Source: Pezicula radicicola
Lineage: Eukaryota; Ascomycota; Leotiomycetes; Helotiales; Dermateaceae
Direction: 5' to 3'
Assembly: GCA_003008705.1 (NCBI GenBank)
Contig: PDUO01000010.1
Span: 1 to 64,000 of the forward strand
Length of the DNA stretch: 64,000 nt
Every line of letters begins with the position of its first letter. Position 1 is the first letter of the stretch. Of the stretch, positions 11,467 to 23,449 are shown one piece after another. A model generated the notes under the pieces. That model was not told where the DNA came from, made no database searches, and was given only the letters and a program-made list of their open reading frames with translations. Made by a program: the position numbers and the translations under genes.

Positions 11467-14400
11467 CTAACTGACTATATTCTCAGGTGCTGAATTGCTG
11501 TCGGGTGAGGCACAAAGCTCCATGTTATCTGTCTTCCATCCACGTAATGTTGTATAGGAAGACAAGGTATCAGGATGATTAGCACCTAATACCCGGGTCT
11601 GTAGTAGTACACACTCCTCCATTAGCTTAAGGGCTTCCCTATGTCGGTCGCACCCATTCCACGTAAAAGCAAGGTTGGCCATACTAGTCAGCGTGGAAGG
11701 ATACTCCTGCCCCAATACCCTCTTCCTCGTCTCCATCACCTATACCTCTAGCTCTTCGGCCTCCTTCCAGCGTCCCTGATTCCAGTATATCGAAGCTAAG
11801 TTAGCTATACTAGTTAGTGTATCTAGATACTCCTACCCTAATACCCTTGAAATCGTCTCTATCACCTATACCTCTAGCTCTTCGGCCTCCTTCCAGTATC
11901 CCTAATTCTTAAATATCGAAGCTAAGTTATCTATACTAGTTAGTGTATCTAGATACTCTTACCCTAATACCCTTAAACTCGTCTCTATCACCTATACCTC
12001 TAGCTCTTCGGCCTCCTTCCAGTATCCCTGATTCTAGTATATCAAAGCTAAGTTAGCTATACTAGTTAGTATATCTAGATACTCTTACCCTAATACTCTT
12101 AAACTCGTCTCCATCACCTATACCTCTAGCTCTTCGGCCTCCTTCCAGTATCCCTGATTCTCAAATATTAAAGCTAAGTTGGCTATACTAGTTAGCGTAG
12201 AAGGATACTCCTACCCCAATACCCTCTTCCTCGTCTCTATCACCTATACCTCTAGCTCTTCGGCCTCCTTCTAGTATCCCTGATTCCGGTATATCGAAGC
12301 TAAGTTAGCTATACTAGTTAGCGTAGAAGGATACTCCTGCCCCAATACCCTCTTCCTCGTCTCCATCACTTACACCTCTAGCTCTTTAGCCTCCTTCCAG
12401 CGTCCCTGATCCTAGTATATCGAAGCTAAGTTACCTATACTAGTCAACGTATCTAGATACTCCTACCCCAATACCCTTAAACTCGTCTCCATTACCTATA
12501 CCTCTAGCTCTTCGGCCTCCTTCCAGTATCCCTGATTCTTAAATATCGAAGCTAAGTTACCTATACTAGTTAGTGTATCTAGATACTCTTACCCTAATAC
12601 CCTCAAACTCGTCTCCATTACCTATACCTCTAGCTCTTCGGCCTCCTTCTAGTATCCCTAATTCCAGTATATCAAAGCTAAGTTAACTATACTAGTTAGT
12701 GTATCTAGATACTCTTACCCTAATACCCTTAAACTCGTCTCCATCACCTATACCTCTAGCTCTTCGGCCTCCTTCCAGCGTCCCTGATTCTCAAATATCG
12801 AAGCTAAGTTAGCTATACTAGTTAGTATAGAAGGATACTCCTACCCCAATACCCTCTTCCTCGTCTCCATTACCTATACCTCTAGCTCTTCGGCCTCCTT
12901 CCAGCGTCCCTGATTCCGGTATATCGAAGCTAAGTTGGCTATACTAGTTAGTATATCTGGATACTCCTGCCCCAACACCCTCTTCCTTATCTCCATCACC
13001 TATACCTCTAACTCTTCGGCCTCCTTCCAGCGTCCATCACTGTAAAGGTATATTCCAACCCTTACTACTAGATCTATCCTATTTCCTCCAAACTTATCAA
13101 TGTAACCAGATTCTAGTATATAACAGGTGTATATCAGGTACCTTCTCCAGAGGCTTCTGTTCTGGTGGTCATTGTCTGGGAACACTTCCTCTAATTACGT
13201 AACTATCCTCTCAGTCCACTGAGTAAGTAACTCTTCTTTCCGGAGCCAATTCCGTGTCACAAGATACACCAGCCGATGTATATCGAGAGCTAGGTCAGTC
13301 GATCATCTAGTAATGAAAGAGTAGGTGTTTAGTATCCCTATCGCCTTTATTTCCTTGTTCCGCGAGGGTCCCGGAGGAAGTAGCGACAGTAGTACGTCCT
13401 TTGGGTCTATACAAGCTATGAATAATAAATACTCGGCTACTAGAGAATCTTGGTACCGAATCTATTCGAAGGAGATTAGGAATATTATAGCCACTGGGTT
13501 CTTAATATCTTGATATCTCCCTTTATCCTTAAATTCCTCGTTGAGGAGCTCGATAACCTCTTCTTCTTACTCTACTAGAAGCGAGAGATAGTCTGTAAGT
13601 ACTATACAATTCTTATTGATGTATACTACTACCTAGACGATAGCTAGTAGGAGGTATATAAGTTGTACGAGTAGTACTTTTACGTCTGGCTTATATTTAA
13701 TAAAATCCTAGTTAGGAAGATATTTCTGTAATAGCTATAGAGTAGTTTCCTCGTTCATATCTAGGACTTCAATTATATTTTCTTTTTACTATACAAGTTT
13801 ATAAGCCGACTTCTTGTTGTATATCATGAAGATAATACATCCTTGGTCACTCACTGGAAGGTCATCGATTAAATAGCTAGATTCCTGTTCGAATCTAGGG
13901 GTATCGATCTATATATTGATGTCATCGGTATTGTTAAATACTAGGAGCTACTGGCCTGTACTTACCTTACTTAGGTAGTCTTGTATAAGTCTTATGAAAT
14001 CAACCCTATTCTCTTTCTACCTAGGTATCTTAAGTTATTGGACAACTTCACAGTATACCTTTACAAGACTCTCTATGTTGGTCGCGGGTAGCCAGATTAT
14101 AGAGTAGTTTTTGTATTTTTCTCTAGTCTTATAGACCAGCTTAAGTAGTAACTATATCTTACCTATACCCCCGAGCCCGGTGATTATGATCCTTGTAGTT
14201 TAGTTCTCTATAAAGAGCTTTCCTTCGAGTTTAGTAAACTCGGATTCGCGGCCAATAAAGCAGGGATTTTTCTCGAATAGCATGATCCAGTGATATACAA
14301 CTTCATAGGAATTAGCATTAATAAGATTAATTTAAGGGCAGCGTACCTACTTATTGCCGAATACTAAGAACATTATACTCCTAGGCAAGTTAAGCAATAA

Positions 14401-15843
14401 TTAGTCGAGAGGACAATATCAGACTCATATTCACAAGGGCGGTAAACGAAGTTTCAGTTTTATCTATGGACATTAGCCCTATATTTCCTTCAATACTATA
14501 AAAAGTTCTCAATATATACACTCTGTTTTAGTCTTAAGTTCTGGATACAATCGTATACCCGAAACTTCTGTATTATATAAGTAAGATACCCTTCCGTTAC
14601 CGACTCTATTATACCCTTCTTCTTGTACTCGTCAAGCCCAATAGTCTATAGACCTTGATCGACATTAAAACGGAAGTACCGGTTTTCATCGAAATACTTC
14701 CTCCACCTAGCTATGAATTTCTTCTCCGTCTCCTCCGTCTCAGTTGTAATATCTACCACGGTCTGGCCAAAGAACTTGAAGATACTATCTTCGAACGCCT
14801 TGATCCCGGGGTTCCCTGTCCTAATTGAAAGGAAACACTTAACTAGAGGCTTCAAGTCTCCAGACTCCGAGTACCAGATGTTTACTACTTCTCCCTCTAC
14901 TTCGTCAACCGGATTGTTTATACCTAGCCCACCATCGGTGAACGTCCGATTCCTGATACTGATGGGCTTAAAGAATGTTGTGGCAGCGGATGTTGTAAGT
15001 ACAGCTTGGTATATAGTAGCAGGAATATTCGACTCATCGGGTAAGGTATAGCTTCGGAGATGGACGATTTTTTTCGTATCATGATCAATAGTATAAACAA
15101 AGCTAATATCGTTAGAACTACATTTTCTCGTACTGTTGTGAAACTTATGTTCTATATCCCTACTCATTCCTGTCATTGAGCAACTCTTTCTCAGATATAC
15201 CGCTATCCTTTATCGTCTTTCGGATTACCTCCTCGAGTTTGGCGGAGTTGAATTGCGCCTTCACGTTACCCTTTATATTGAATGGCAGGTAGCTTTTTTT
15301 CTCGCTAAACACAACTTCTACGAGGCCACTGTAAGCGGCAATACATTGATCAACGTCCATTTCGAGTCGGCCAAGTATTATTGCTATTAGTCTTTTGTAT
15401 AATGTTAGTCGATACTCATAAGAGAATGTCGAAGTTCATCTTGACTTGATTTTCAATGTTCCCGCCTACACTATGCACTCCCAGCGACCCTCCACTAGAA
15501 GAGCAGACCCCTTGATGCGATGGGGTTGTTTCAACACAGCTCTGCCAACAATAACGCCCATCTTCGTCGTAAACATTCACTCCTCAGCTTTACTACAACA
15601 AAGATGTATTGCTTACCCGCCAGTACTGGTACCCCCGATGAGGTCAAAGACCTCGCATGGCTTCACCAGTGGAAGATTGGTAGATGTCTTTCGTTCGAGG
15701 TTCAGTCGATCCATAATGCTCCTCAAGATGTAGAGTGTTGAGAGACCTTGTACGCCGCCGCCATCGAGAGATAGTAGACATAGCCCTGTATTGTCAAGTG
15801 GGTTTGGCTCTCCGCCGTGCTGGTTGATCGTTGCTTGCTCCAT
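11467..15843 (-). pseudogene. patatin / NB-ARC / TPR NOD-like receptor, RIP-inactivated
   Basis: The protein starts at ATG 15843. A patatin-like phospholipase domain carries the oxyanion loop DGGGVQG, the Ser elbow GTSTG and the catalytic Asp in FTDGGLGINNP. A 224-bp intron (15392-15615, phase 2) splits GTSTGG from LIAI, and a frame change near 15175 is a frameshift or a lost intron. The centre (about 13750-14290) is an NB-ARC domain: CFIGRESEF, P-loop GLGGIGK (next Thr changed to Ile), and a Walker B-like LLVFNNTDD. The C-terminal part is eleven near-identical 126-bp units (42-residue kinesin-light-chain-type TPRs) plus two diverged ones. Stops are TAG or TAA at former Gln and Trp positions. 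Fungal NLRs of this type sense non-self and trigger incompatibility-like responses. This copy cannot be translated. Confidence 0.88.
11735..13030 (-). repeat. eleven tandem 126-bp TPR-coding repeats
   Basis: The segment CCTATACCTCTAGCTCTTCG recurs about every 126 bp from 11740 to 12996. Translated on the minus strand, each unit gives a 42-residue TPR of the type YPSTLTS.ANLA...GRWKEAEELEV. In almost every unit the Gln codon after EELEV has become TAG or TAA. The high identity among units suggests gene conversion or recent expansion of the array before or during RIP. Confidence 0.9.
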
Positions 15844-16208
15844 GGCTCGATTAATAAATGGGATTGTCCTTGCTCTTGAGATGGGGTGAAGCGTGAAGAT
15901 AAGACTTTCGGCTGAATCGTAAGCGCCTTCAACGTTCTTGGCAAGGTTCCAGGTGGAGACGCTGATCATCCGCGAGTGGGGATGTCGATCTATCGGCTTT
16001 AAGTTTTCCCGTTCCGAGGTTGTCTTGCAAGAATGCGGACATATGCATATTAAAGTAAGAACACCAAGAAAATTCCATAATAATAATCTATTATTAATTT
16101 TCAAGTATATAATAATTGATTCTCTATTACTATCCATCTGATCAACTAGTTGTTGTCACCACTTGCTTTCTGTCATCCATTTCGGAGCTTCCCAACCCCC
16201 TAATCAAG

Positions 16209-18667
16209 TCAAGGAGGACGAATGAGCTGGTTAAATGGCAAGATGTCCCTCGTGGCTATAACCAAAACTCTCCAATACTGGCAGAAGGACTTCTCCCCTT
16301 TTACCTTGTTTACTCCCTCCCATACAAGACAGACGTTCGTCTTCTCGCCGGGCTTTACTACCCTCATCTGATTAAGCTTTCCTGGTATCTCCGAATAGAC
16401 TAGCCAAAGGCCCGGAACAGGTCCCTTGATGGCTCTTAACGGCTTCCAATCTATATATCGAAGTTTCCCAGAAAATATCCCAAGGAACTCTCCAGGGGCA
16501 ACGGAGACTAACGGAGATATAGAAAGGAGTTTTGTCGAGGCAGGCTTATTGCCAATAATACTTTTTCCGGATTTACCCTCGTAAGGGACTATACCAACGA
16601 AGATAGACTTAATATAGGCGAGCTCACCCTTAATACCATGGCAGAGGATATACTCATTTAATTTTCTAGATATAGCCATTACACTATGATTAGCTAGGAA
16701 GTTCTTATATTCTGTTTGGTTTTAGTCCTAAATACTGAGATTATTTACCTAGGCGCCCGATTACGTAGTATAAAGTCTTTCAAAAATCCGTTTATCTTCA
16801 ATATCACACTTACCAGAGAAATCACCTCCTTCCTCAGCTATAACCCTTAATCGAAGCTATTAGAGAGGGAAGTCAAAGATGTAATTCCATGAAAGTAGCA
16901 AATCGAGTTTCTTAGTGTTACGGAAGAAATATATCTTGAATTCACTAGAACGGTAGAGAAGTAGGGTAATTACTCCCTTATAGTGAAGGTCCAACAGGAA
17001 TTTCCAGTAAGACGTCCATTTGAAAACACTATCCCTGTATATACCGTGTCCTATTATAAGTATAAGCTGTTTAGCTGTAATTTTCTCCTGAGGTATAATC
17101 TCTGTTTTTCGGCCTGGGGGAGTAGGAAGTAGGCCAATCATCTTCGTGCGTTGTTCAATCATAGGCCAAAAGTAAGTTTCTTTCTATAAGTTTCACTATC
17201 GGGTCCTTGTATCATTAGCTAGTTCTTTCTCGATCTACTTAATGATGTTTATATAATCGCTCTCCTCTCTGAATTCGCCTATTAGCTCAGTTGGTTCAGA
17301 AATAGTGTCTAACAGTTCCTTCTCTACTAGGTTTCTTATATCTAGACGTACGATTGTATTCTCCGTCGTCTTCTTTAACCACTCAGTGTATTGTTATAAG
17401 TTAATTTCTGATACAATCCTTACGGGGAGAGCTATATTCATCTGTTGTCGATCTTCAGCAATGTACTCTAACTCATGTCTTTCATACTCTTGAAGCCTTT
17501 CCTGCTCAAGGTCGAGTCCTGGCCTTGCTGTCTAACGATTGTATTTAACGCAATTCATTGCTATACTAGTCATGATCTTCGAGTAATCTGTGGTGCCCTT
17601 AGTAAGTAGGTAATCTGATATGCCTGGAACATAGGAATCGGGTATACGACTAGTATCATCTACCTTCCCGAGTACCTTTGTAACGTCTTCTAATCGATGG
17701 CCAGACTCATCGAGGATCGCACGCTTCGCCAGGCGAGTATGTATTACTATACTCAACAAATTATTGTTCGTATTAGGAGTCTCGAGGGTAGAGTCCGGAT
17801 TTAGGGTTCTTACAAGGGGATTTACGCTAGATCCAGAATCTGATGGATTTTGGGTTGCTGGCAAGGACTCGGAGTGATTGGACTGATTCGGAGGGCAATT
17901 TTGATAGACGTTCTCGTCCTCCGCGCTCAGCAACGTTTCAAGCACTAACACACCACCCACGGATCCCAGATCGAGAGGAGGATTAGAAAAATACCCATCT
18001 AGTATATCCATCCCACCATTATGGCTTATTGCATGTATATAGCCTTCATTATATTGGTCGATGGTTTCGTTGTCGGGCCGCGACAGGATTTCGCTGGTGG
18101 ATGTGCAATGTGCGTCGTCTGCGAAAGCCTCTGAGGCTTCAGTTTCGCTAGAGTCGTAGACTGCAGGTTCGGTGATGATGAGGAAGTCGTCGATGGCGCA
18201 CTCGCTGCTGACAGACTCTTCAGCAGTAGGCCCGCCAGAGGCGACCTCGGTTCCGGCATTATCGCTAACTTCAGGCTTAGGACCTGGCTTTGGTCTCTTA
18301 GATCTGCCTGCTCCGCTGCTTGTCCCCTGCATAGCAATGTAAGATCGTTTCTGTAAATGAGATGCCAGGCGACCAGATGTGCGCCGGAACTCAGGTGTTT
18401 CATTCTCGATGGATGGAGGAGTGAGGGGAGATACAAAATCAATCGGACATGAAGTAAGACCTGCCTCTCCATTCTTCTCGACACAGTGTTTTTGAATAGT
18501 TCTAGCTTTAGTGAATACTTTGGAAGTTGAACCCGCTCATACTTACTGGTTTGACCAAGACGAAATATCAACTCGGGCAGATCCCCATCTTCAACATCAG
18601 GTATGTGAAGGATGCGTAGTATCCTACGTACATTCGGTGCCAGCTGGTCAATGACTTCCTCAGCCAT
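16209..18667 (-). pseudogene. fungal hypothetical protein, 3' half RIP-damaged
   Basis: One frame can be followed from ATG 18667. Exon 1 has 69 codons, then a 134-bp intron (18327-18460, phase 0) leads into exon 2. Exon 2 is open for 264 codons and then continues through TAG and TAA codons to a TGA at 16209. The N-terminal half is Ser/Pro/acidic and probably disordered. The middle has a charged helical stretch (LEQERLQEYERHELEY) likely to form a coiled coil. The C-terminal part contains a conserved-looking block with GEFLGIFSGKLRY, GPVPGLWLVYSEI and ATRDILPFNQLIRP. I recall this as a repeated hypothetical family in Pezizomycotina with no assigned function; a SET-like fold for the end block is only a guess. 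Stop codons are concentrated in 16209-17535, so RIP strength changes within the gene. Confidence 0.65.
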
Positions 18668-19321
18668 TATGTTGTTAGTAGCATATGCGTTGTTTATGAC
18701 ATTCGGAGACTGTACTGGGGAAAATGGTGAACAAACTTCGATGATCTTCGCTGGCTGTCGTGAATCTCGCCAAGACTGATCGCATTACTAAGCATTGTCT
18801 GAATCGTCAGACAATCGACCAGAATACATTTTAACCTGTATACCATCAAAATTTGAATAGATATCGGCATCTTACTATACCTATACTGTACAGTATACCT
18901 AATAATAACTTACTTGGCTACCTTATCCCACTATGGCGTCCTGTCCACGATTTGGATTGTACATTGCAACGAACTTTCAACAGTGCCAAGACCATATATA
19001 CACGGGCCAATCGTCAACGAGGTAAGCCTGTCCCCGTCCTCCGCAGACAAGGAGTTCGAGTGAATATCTACCAGCGTCTACCAGTGTACGAGAGCATTGT
19101 TCCTGTCGCGGCATCTTTGCTAATATATCCAGAGAGAAGATTAGGTCTACTTTCCGCTTCCAACAGGCTCCTTAAATCCTCTGACAACGATAGCTAGCTT
19201 CTCCTCCAGTCCCGAATCATTCGACAGTGGGCAGTAGGATCCTTTCGAGGATAATATTTCTAGCCAGCAATAAATACAGTATACAGACTAGCTTGGTTTC
19301 TGTCAACTTTCTGACTAGGAC
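18668..19321. other. intergenic, no supported gene
   Basis: This is a divergent spacer between two pseudogenes transcribed in opposite directions. The plus-strand open frame at 18853-19197 has no domain and a composition typical of spacer. It may hold both promoters, but no clear core element was identified. Confidence 0.4.
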
Positions 19322-20539
19322 GAGGGGAAGACGTATAATGAATACCCACCGACCTATTTATACTACTCGATAGAGTAGAAGCTTAGGGTAAACAACAGGG
19401 AAGTATCGAAGGAGACGGAGTAAGATCTAGTACTAGTACCAGCGTCTTACTAGCGATTATTTCTAAAGTCTAAGCTCGAGGAGGTTATACTCTGTAAGAT
19501 TAGAGCGAAGAAACGAGACTTGAAGTCTGAGGATACAAAGATTATGATGATAGTCATATAACAATACTCGGAACCCCCCCTTACCAAAAGTTTTGATGAA
19601 ATAAATATTGATTAGTTAGTTATAGAGACATAGCTTATAACATAGGGATATCTATTTCTTGTAGGCAAGAAACTTAGAGTAACCATTTCATTCAACTATA
19701 ATTATATCGAGATAGGTCAGCTATCGGCTACGTCAAGGAGTATTAATCAAAGGGGCTCCACCACCCAACGAATACTCACTAAGCTAAATACACAGCTAAA
19801 TATAGACGAAGAATTGACTAGGCAACCAGCTACCTAGCGAGACGTATATAAGACTATATAGTATCCCGGCCCTCCATGCAATAAAGGACCCTATTACTGG
19901 TATAACCCTATTAGTAAGAAGTACTACCCGTTGAGGCTACGCCACCTTAAGAGCCTTATTAGGTTTATAGAACAAGGCAGCATTTTAGAGATACACCATG
20001 ACGTACCAGAAGAGATTCGTCAGTAATTATATACAGAAGAACAACACTCCCTTAATACAAAGCACCAGAAAGCTAGTATATCCATAGTAAACCTTCCCCC
20101 TATCTATATTATAAATATAATACCTACATCGTCTTATCAAAACTATCAGCAAAGGGCCTCATCTATTCCAGAAATGACTCCTCTAAATTCTCGCCTTAGT
20201 ATCCCTGGCTTTCGTGATAAAGTAGTAGAAGAATACTATACCTAGCACCAATCGAAGTTCGAAGACCCAATATACAAAGTAGAGTATCAGAAGGCTCACG
20301 ATGTAATGAAGGAGAACGCTATAACCTTACAACTAATCTATCAAGATCCAAATCCAGACTTCTTAATCACGGGAGGTATTAAAAGAGGGGCTGCGTTACA
20401 TGTTGTAAATGATATTGAAGAATGGTTCCAGCAATACAAACAAGTCAGGACTGAGTAACTTAATAGCTAGAAGAATACTATAGAAGGGTACACCGATCTA
20501 GTTTATTTACTAAGTAGTTTAATTTATATTCCGAGTTTA
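19322..20539 (+). pseudogene. fungal repeat-associated hypothetical protein, RIP-inactivated
   Basis: One plus-strand frame (phase of position 19322) is followed over about 380-400 codons with scattered TAG and TAA stops. The clearest part begins near 19868 with GPPCNKGPYYWYNPISKKYY and contains SLIRFIEQGSILEIHHDVPEEIRQ. It then runs through a long clean stretch to ITGGIKRGAALHVVNDIEEWFQQYK near 20445. I recognise this type of sequence from multicopy hypothetical proteins of Fusarium- and Colletotrichum-like genomes, without a known function. The frame appears to continue through TAA (20456) to the neighbouring transposase gene. No start codon could be fixed. Confidence 0.55.
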
Positions 20540-21744
20540 CTACTCTTCCATTCTCAAGCCTACATGTCTAAAGTGGCCCTGGGCACTCTGTTCCCGATCT
20601 CCAACTACGTCAATACACCAATTCAAGAAATGATCAAAGCCCTGGCTTAGGTTAGCTTCGTAAACTTACTAGTTCCGTTTAATGAATACTTTCAATTCCG
20701 TAAAGAACTCCTCAATCGAATTAAGATCTGGAGAGTATAGTAGTAAATAAACAAGTTTAACCCCAGTATTAGTATATATCTATATAATTCGATCTATATA
20801 ATGAAAGGATATATTATCCATTATAAGCACCGATTTTGGCTCTGGCCACCTACTATATAAAGGTAGCAGCTACTCGATAAAATCCTCAAAGACTTCGCTG
20901 TCTATGGTTCCCTGGAAGATTCATCTAAAAATTACCCCATCTACTATATATACTAGTAGTATTTAGTATCGTTGCTCATGCTGAAATCGAGTAATTTAGA
21001 TAGGAGTTGTCCCAATAGGAGACCAGCTAGTCCACCGGAAACCAATACGTTTATCACAGCCGGACTCATCTATAAAGACAAAGTACTCGGGGGAGAGACT
21101 CGAAATTTAGTATAGATAGTGGTCACATAGATCCGTATTCCATCCATTTATAATACAGCGAATTTACTTCTTAGTCCAGCCCCTCGAATATAGTACTCTT
21201 CCAATACTAGAAGCTATTATAAGTACATCGAATTCGTCTAACAGAAAGAGTATCATTTCAGACTAATACAACCCAGGCTTTTCTAGTAAGTGTTCATAAA
21301 GGGCGTCTAATATGGCAGGTATAATACTTCGCTTTCGCCCTCCCCCGTTTCGAGGGGCTTGAGAGGAGCCATAATATCGAATGTTTGAGCGTATCCTTCG
21401 TACACCGCGAGTACTATAGTTAGCTACTGTTGCGATCTCAGAATTAGTAAACAATCCGTTTGAAAGTATATCAGTGATTAAAGTAATCTACGACTTCGTA
21501 AGATGTGGCGCCATTTCTGGGTACTGACTACTGTTGAGCAGGAAAAGTTGTCGAAGTTGACCAAGGTCAGCACAGAGCCTTAAATCACTAGAAGCCAAAA
21601 GCAGCGACTTGAAACCTACTCGTAAGGCTACAACGATGACAAAGATCCAAACTAGCCATATTGGGCTTAGTGCTCATGAGAGTGTGGCTTATATAAACTT
21701 AAAGATAGTATAGAAAGAGGACACTGCAATCGAAGCCCACTGTA
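20500..21744 (-). mobile_element. Tc1/mariner DNA transposon, right end identified
   Basis: The right terminus reads, on the minus strand from 21742, CAGTGGGCTTCGATTGCAG and is followed outward by TA, consistent with a TA target duplication. The left terminus was not recognised near 20.4-20.54 kb, so that end may be deleted or mutated. A homologous solo end lies at 11020. Confidence 0.6.
20540..21514 (-). pseudogene. Tc1/mariner-type (DDE) transposase, RIP-inactivated
   Basis: The frame from ATG 21514 to TAG 20540 gives about 325 codons with several TAG and TAA stops. The N-terminal helix-turn-helix is open (21263-21454: FTNSEIATVANYSTRGVRRI, then GGGRKRSI). The catalytic triad context is readable as FIDESGCDKRIG, LIMDNISFH and YSPDLNSIEEFF, the D-D-E pattern of IS630/Tc1/mariner enzymes. 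The length is normal for the family. The element moves by cut-and-paste at TA sites. Confidence 0.88.
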
Positions 21745-21949
21745 ACTAATAGTGTACAGTCAGAATTCCTTGGCCCCATATCTGCAGAGGAGAGGAGCAG
21801 GGCTATTTAGTCTTCGGTAAATAACCAATTAGAATCAATCAAATCAAACCATATTATTTCCAAGGTCCCAACGTCACTACTACAAAGTCTCATCGCCATT
21901 TTTATCTACAAGCTTTCTACGCGTCCCAAGGAAACGCTGATAACGACTA
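21745..21949. other. short spacer between two transposons
   Basis: Nothing is recognised here. The composition is intermediate. Confidence 0.3.
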
Positions 21950-23250
21950 CTTTATATAACCTCAAAATCTGCTCCCTTGTCGCGCCCTATGTTGATCCCG
22001 TGATTGCGGATAGGGCTTGAATTAATTTCGTTGCCCGTGCTACGGCCTTGTCTAGATGGGCTTTCCCGCTAAGCTTAGAATCTAGCCAAACCCCTAGGTA
22101 GCGAGCATTCTACTTGGCTTCTACCACCTGGTCGTAGTCTCTAATACGTAGTGTAAGACCGAGCGTTTTATCTTTGAATCTTTTTGTGTCTCGGCGGTGT
22201 ATGAAGTATATAAGTTCATACTTCTAGGGTGCGAACACTACGGCGTGCATTTATACCTATCTTGCTGCTTTATAATATATAGCTGTGAGGACTCTATTGT
22301 TGAGTGCTGTACTGCCCCCTTCGATTATAATAGCTACATCGTCGATATAGCCTGTGACTAGTACATCCCCAATTCCGATTTCGAGTAGATCTACATTATA
22401 GAATAGATATAGTATTAGTGACAGTAGGGATCCTTGTGGGATACCTGTTCGAACTTTAAATTCTAGGCCTATCCCTTTATCTAACTTGATTCTAGATCTT
22501 CGGTTCGATAGGTAGCTCTATATCCACTAAACTAGCTATAATAGTAGTCCTCGTTTCCGGAGGTTATAGAGGAGTCTCTTATATAATACATTATCGAATA
22601 CTCTAGAGATATCTAATATAAGTAGGCTAGTAACCTTCTTCCTTCTCTATACTTTATATACCTTTTCTATAAGTAGATAGATAGTATACTATCGGCCTGT
22701 AATCACGTATTATTGTTGTATATCTTCATTTCTGGTGGCTATAGTACCCGTGGATCCCTCTACACCGACTATTTAGTTCGGCCCATTCCAGACCATTATA
22801 GTACGATTTTCGGACAAAGGGCACGGCACCTTAATAGCCTCATTTTGTATAGATTTAGGCCCATTCTAGGGGCTAATCCTTTAATATATAAACCCGACTT
22901 GCCTCCCACCTAATGGGGGTAAGTAATCAAGCCTTCATTCATGATTTTCACCGCCTTCTGTAATTCTACTATATCCAATATATTCAATGTGATCGAGGGT
23001 TTATATATACTTATATAATAGGTTCTTCCTTCCGCCTATATATATATATAGGAGGAGCTCACGTTTTTAGTAATATATTAGATCCGTCTAGCTAGTATAG
23101 TATCTATAATCTTGCCTAGTGTATTTATTAGTACCACGGGCCTATATAACTTAGGTTCCGTATAATCACTCTTCCTAGGCTTCCATAGTAATTTAGACCA
23201 AAAGTAACTTATTATCTTATCCTAGCTATATATCTTATCCCACCGATTTA
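21950..23250 (-). mobile_element. LINE (Tad-like) reverse transcriptase remnant
   Basis: Translated on the minus strand, the 3' part shows the reverse-transcriptase core. Readable blocks are KPRKSDYTEPKLYRPVVLIN (about 23160-23220), SLLILDISRVFDNV with LLYNLRKRG (about 22550-22640), RTGIPQGSLLSLILYLFYN (about 22400-22450) and the catalytic YIDDVAI box (about 22335). Stops are frequent and no endonuclease or gag part was found, so this is a 5'-truncated, mutated copy. The segment at about 22690-22950 does not fit the RT alignment well and may be an insertion or a badly decayed part. Assignment to the Tad clade rests on general similarity only. Confidence 0.7.
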
Positions 23251-23449
23251 TCTTAATTGCCAATAACTACGGTATTTACCTATTGTACTTCCTGTATAAA
23301 TACTAATTATATTTAATATAATCCAAGGGTTATTTATTTCAATGAGTGACTCTAGCTAGCTAAATACAGAACGAAAGGGCACCTGTCCAGAAACCATCTA
23401 ACTATAGTCTCGTTATTATCTTGTACCTATACTATCTCATAATTTTACA

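Noticed and set aside
14713..15051. 112-codon plus-strand frame
   Set aside because: It is antisense to the patatin domain, whose catalytic Asp block is readable on the minus strand.
18853..19197. 114-codon plus-strand open frame
   Set aside because: It lies in a divergent spacer, with spacer-like composition and no motif.
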